This document shows, in pieces, positions 60,300-64,000 of a DNA stretch of 64,000 nt (positions within the stretch are counted from its first letter, which is position 1; the number at the start of each line of letters is the position of its first letter). A model generated the notes under the pieces. The model did no database searches. It saw nothing but the letters and a program-made list of their open reading frames with translations, and was not told the origin of the DNA. The DNA is from Sweltsa coloradensis. Lineage: Eukaryota; Arthropoda; Insecta; Plecoptera; Chloroperlidae. Location: positions 1,116,001 through 1,180,000 of the forward strand of contig JAMZAV010000167.1 of the NCBI GenBank assembly GCA_024449915.1, written 5' to 3'. The translations under genes and the position numbers were made by a program.

Positions 60300-60649
60300 G
60301 AAGCAGCGAAGAGGGCGATCCTCCGGCGATGACGCTAACTACAGAAGATGACGATTGCTATGACGACACCCGGACGTCATCTCATGACGACGTCTCGCTA
60401 GGTGGCGAGCCGCATGCCGACACGCTATTGGCTGACAGACCGAACTCTGACACTCTGTCGACCAATGAAGAGTCGTCCCTTAGATTGCGCGCACATCATG
60501 AACTAGTTACGCCGCACGTACCCTTACCCGCCGAGCTGGAGCTTCGAGACGGGGTATGGGCGAAGCAAGCCTTGGCCAGGGGTACCCGGTATGGGCCCTT
60601 CATGGGGAAATGGGCGAATGAACCAATGGATGCGAGATATGCGTGGGAG
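60300..60649 (+). CDS. PR-domain (PRDM) transcription factor exon, hamlet/MECOM/PRDM16-like
   Basis: This 350-nt internal exon lies between TTACAG and GTAAGT. It encodes about 117 residues: an acidic, Ser/Thr-rich leader (TTEDDDCYDD, then HDD and NEESS) followed by the start of a PR/SET-related domain from about residue 79 of the predicted protein. That part reads PAELELRDGVWAKQAL, then GTRYGPFMGKW and a final DARYAWE. The order ELR, GVWAK, RGTRYGPF(V/M)GKW and Y.WE matches PR domains of the MECOM/PRDM16 group, whose single insect member is hamlet; PRDM1/Blimp-1 is less similar outside GTR.GP. Such proteins are nuclear zinc-finger regulators of cell fate, including neuronal identity. The rest of the PR domain and the zinc fingers must lie beyond 64,000. 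The exon is GC-richer than its flanks, as expected for coding sequence. Confidence 0.8.
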
Positions 60650-63600
60650 GTAAGTGTCGAAACATTTTTAAAGTTATTTTGACACACGGCGTTCTTTTTT
60701 TAAAGGTAAATCCAAGGGTACAGACGTTAGTAAAACAAAATTTATTCATGTAAAACAGAAAAAGCCCTCCATACCGGCATACATTGCGATGAAGTTCATT
60801 TTCACATTATCAACGACTTCTGCAACAATATTTTATTGTTAAAATCTAATACAATTCAGAAGTTAAAAAAATCCATCCCGATCGGGGTTCGAATCCCGTT
60901 GTATTATATAATTATTATTATTTTTAAATAAAATCTGGAACTCTTCCCATACTAATTATTCGTGAACCAAATTATCAATGTATAAGACAAGTGAAATTTT
61001 CCATTTACACTAGCAAAAGTTGCACTGACAATTTTGTGAAATGCATACACTAAGGGAATGTTAGCAAACGTGTAATTTTTTGTTTTATTACAACTACAAA
61101 ACTTGTTTTTGGTTTTAATCAATTCAATCAAATTGTGCATCATCCGAATTATTTTACATCCGTAGAGCATGGCACAACGTTACTCAAAACGGCGTGCTTA
61201 CTTTTAAAATTACTCTTATAGATAAGCTGTTAAGTAAAAACGTCATTTTTTTCATGTTATTGAAATTAATTTACACACACACATACACACACATATCCAC
61301 ACTCACATGTATGTAAGTTTGGTCTCTCCTGTGCAGAACAGACTTTTCGCTGACGTTTTCATTTTCGAATTGGTCTACTTAAAACCAAAAACAACCCCTC
61401 ATCAAGTGGGCTTACCGCAACACCTACAAGACACGCGGCCAAATCACAGATCGTTAAGTAACCTCGCAACCGCAGTGGCTTAGGGTGGCTTGAGGAGGGG
61501 TGGGGGGGGGACGAAGTGTCGTAATAGATCATTAGTAAATACTGCTGCTTCCCCCGCAAGTCACTTAGTTCAGTCGACTTCCCCTCTCTTCTCTTTGACA
61601 TCTTCTCCTTGCTCGGCGCGATTGATTTTAAAGCCACTTTGTCTAGTGTATAGAAGCAATTAATCCAAGAGGGACGTTTTTTTTTACAATAACACGTCAT
61701 CAATTACAGTGAGCGAGCGGCAGATCACAACTCGAGAGGACTTTACGGGGTTAGACCTAATGATGTGTAGTAGTATAGTGACGTCACTTGGCGCTGACAT
61801 CGCCGCCATCGTCAACACATCTTAGTCAAATTTACTCGGATAATACACACTTGCTTGTTTAAAACACTTTGCGCTACTTATAGTCGAAAGCTTTTAGATC
61901 ATTTACCTCATTGTCGTATATTGTGTATTGACACTTTGATCGAGTCTAACAACGTCATTGGTTGATTTTCTTATGAAACTGGTTTAATCATGATCGTATG
62001 GTTAAAACTGGCTAGCATTATGCGGTAATCTAAGCCATATTCATTTTGTTGATTTTCTCCGGCATAGGTCTACACTTCATTTGTAGCGGCTAGTGCCAAC
62101 AATATTCTCATTTTTCAGCGAGCAGAAATGTTTCATCAATGTTTCTTGCAACATGATTATAAAAATTAAAAAAAAAGAAATGACAAAGTGTTTGTGTTCG
62201 CTTGTGCCGTATGTATTATTATATCATCCAATGACTAAACTCGGTCACCCATTGTTTCCATGCAATGGTTTGTCTCAAGCCCAATGAAGCGGTTACTAAT
62301 ATAAAACACGGTTTTCAAGTGTCGTGTTTGTCATCCTGATTAGTAATCCAGAGCGCTGATTGTTCAGACGGGACGTGCACGCAAGCACACGTACCGGGGC
62401 CCACCGCTTGCAGCCTGAGTGAATTGAATCTACTGGCTGCAAGGTGGCATCTACTCGGTCAATCGATCGTTCCCCATTGAGTTAGTTACGTAAAGGCACG
62501 TACGTTTGACCCCAATCATCAATCTCAGAGCGTTTATGTGGCAGACTACCAAACTCTTTGATCTTTCAATCATGGACTTTCTGCTTTCTTGTCAAAAAAA
62601 AAAAATCTGGTCGAGAAACGCAGTATTGAAAATATCGCCTCAAAAGCTTAAATCGAAATCACAATTCAAAGAAATCGTTTCTTTAGATTTTATTTTCATG
62701 TGTTTGAATGTATTGAAAGTGTATGTGTTTAATCTGCGATGTGGATACGTGATGTCTGCTGAATGGATGGATGGAAATAACTATAAGCCCTCAAGCCTTC
62801 ACAATCACTGATATTAGGAATACACCATCCTAACAATACCTCTCAATTTGAAGTTATCGGGAATGCATCGCGTCCGCATATCCCAAGATCAACCCTTACG
62901 TTGTCACCTTGATCCCCTTTCATCCCCAACCCAAACCCCGTCCGCGAACAATGACACAATTCCATCAATTCTTGATGAAATTTTCAGTTTTGTGGAAAAC
63001 CAATTTTTTGTATTCAGAATTGATATGAGCTCGATAAATCTTTAAATAATTTGGGTTCACCCCTTCGCAAATTTTGCCCTAAAGCGACCACCGATTGACA
63101 TAATACTCGCCCTACCGGTTCGCACCCCTTTGAGAACAAACACCCAAGTCCCTCAACAGATGAGCAAAGTTTTTTGTGTGGTAGAAATAAGTTGAAACCG
63201 CCGCAAATTCTCGCCGGTTGTCATAAATGTTATTTAAAGTTAGCGAAGCGAAAACCACTCGTTTATTGGACTTCCGGTTTTTGTTGAGACTGAGGAAGGC
63301 ACGTGAAATGTGCTCGTAATCCGGATGTGCGTGAAGAATTGAGATGTCTTCTTACAAAATCGTCCCTATTTCAAGTTAGTCAAGTTCTTTTACATAATGC
63401 AGGCGAAGGGCACTTCTGGTCGCATGACTATAATGTTATAGAAATGGGAGGGAAAAAAAAACATACAATTTTGGAATTTCTTGAAATACTAAATAAAACT
63501 ATGAATTATATTTTCACGCATTGGACGACAATTCCAAAATTGGATAGGTTCCAGCAATTTTTATACAACATAGTAATAATGATGCTCAAAGATGATTAAA

Positions 63601-64000
63601 ACATTTCCTTGTGTTGCTTAACAAATAAAGGTTTATGGTAGTCATTGAAAAAAATACTTTTAGTAAATTAGAAATCAAACATTTAAAGAGATTTTACTAT
63701 TTACAATTTATATTCAAGTGTACGGTGATATAAGTGAGTCTTATACATGTCAACATGTTTTTGAGTTCGTTTGTTTGTTTGTTTGAACAAGTTCGTAAAG
63801 GGTACAGTATAACATTTTATTTGCATAAATATTATTTCATGAGCTTAGACATAGGCCTATAAACTTTTGACTGGGCAGTGATGCATTCTCACGATTTGGG
63901 CCACTAATATTGCCCTCCGTCTTCTTTTGAATTATTTCACTAACATTTACATTAAATAAATCGTGCACAAAAATCGTCAACGCATTTTACAACAAACAAA
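60650..64000 (+). other. Predicted second intron, to the window edge
   Basis: The GTAAGT donor at 60,650 opens an intron that is not closed within the window; I found no continuation of the PR domain here. It contains a minus-strand SINE fragment, a CA microsatellite at about 61,273-61,303, and GC-richer blocks at about 61,480-61,820, 62,310-62,510 and 62,860-63,310 that could be regulatory. Open frames at 61,359-61,703 (minus) and 63,303-63,599 (plus) have no domain I recognise. Confidence 0.5.
60851..60905 (-). mobile_element. SINE fragment (family A), minus strand
   Basis: Read on the minus strand it gives GATTCGAACCCCGATCGGGATGG-type sequence, described by its core, then a T run and TTCTGAATTG. 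This matches the B box and body start of the SINE at 3,855. It lies about 200 bp downstream of the PR-domain exon and includes only part of the element. Confidence 0.7.

Noticed and set aside
63303..63599. 98-codon open frame near the right edge
   Set aside because: Does not continue the PR domain and matches no family I know.

Overview
This looks like a stretch of arthropod nuclear genome, most likely an insect. The evidence is AT-rich non-coding DNA, spliceosomal introns of many kilobases, tRNA-derived SINEs, foldback elements, microsatellites, a BEL/Pao LTR retrotransposon and one exon of a PR-domain (PRDM) transcription factor. The species cannot be named from the window; a hemimetabolous insect is my guess from the SINE style. 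No bacterial, organellar or CRISPR-like content was seen.

Layout. Positions 1 to about 46,300 hold no gene I can support. This part carries scattered GC-richer, non-repetitive blocks that could be regulatory, several tRNA-derived SINEs, a 61-bp duplication near 150-270, a 10-bp array at 5,591, a 23-bp array at 17,449, three copies of a foldback-like family with internal ~159-bp tandem units (25.0-25.6, 26.0-26.76 and 29.97-30.92 kb), a second foldback element (28.04-28.42 kb), a long-TIR MITE (36.54-36.86 kb), a 50-bp minisatellite (42.3 kb) and a degenerate ~54-bp array (45.2-46.33 kb).

The host gene is on the plus strand. A candidate first coding exon ends at 47,162: an ATG, one more codon and one base, followed by a GTAAGT donor. 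It joins in phase with the exon at 60,300-60,649, which is bounded by a pyrimidine-rich AG acceptor and a GTAAGT donor. That exon encodes an acidic leader and then the N-terminal third of a PR domain most like the MECOM/PRDM16/hamlet group. The rest of the gene lies beyond the right edge. The first intron would be about 13.1 kb.

Within that intron, in the same orientation as the gene, sits a BEL/Pao element (52,718-58,754): 281-bp LTRs that read as identical, a 5-bp ATTAT target duplication, a putative primer binding site, a purine tract, gag-protease and RT-RNase H-integrase frames, and no env. Its only visible defect is a one-base frame change at the gag-protease/RT boundary. Identical LTRs imply a recent insertion. 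No clearly new biological system was found; the most interesting items are this young intronic retroelement with its frame change, the predicted 7-nt coding exon, and the tandem-unit foldback family.
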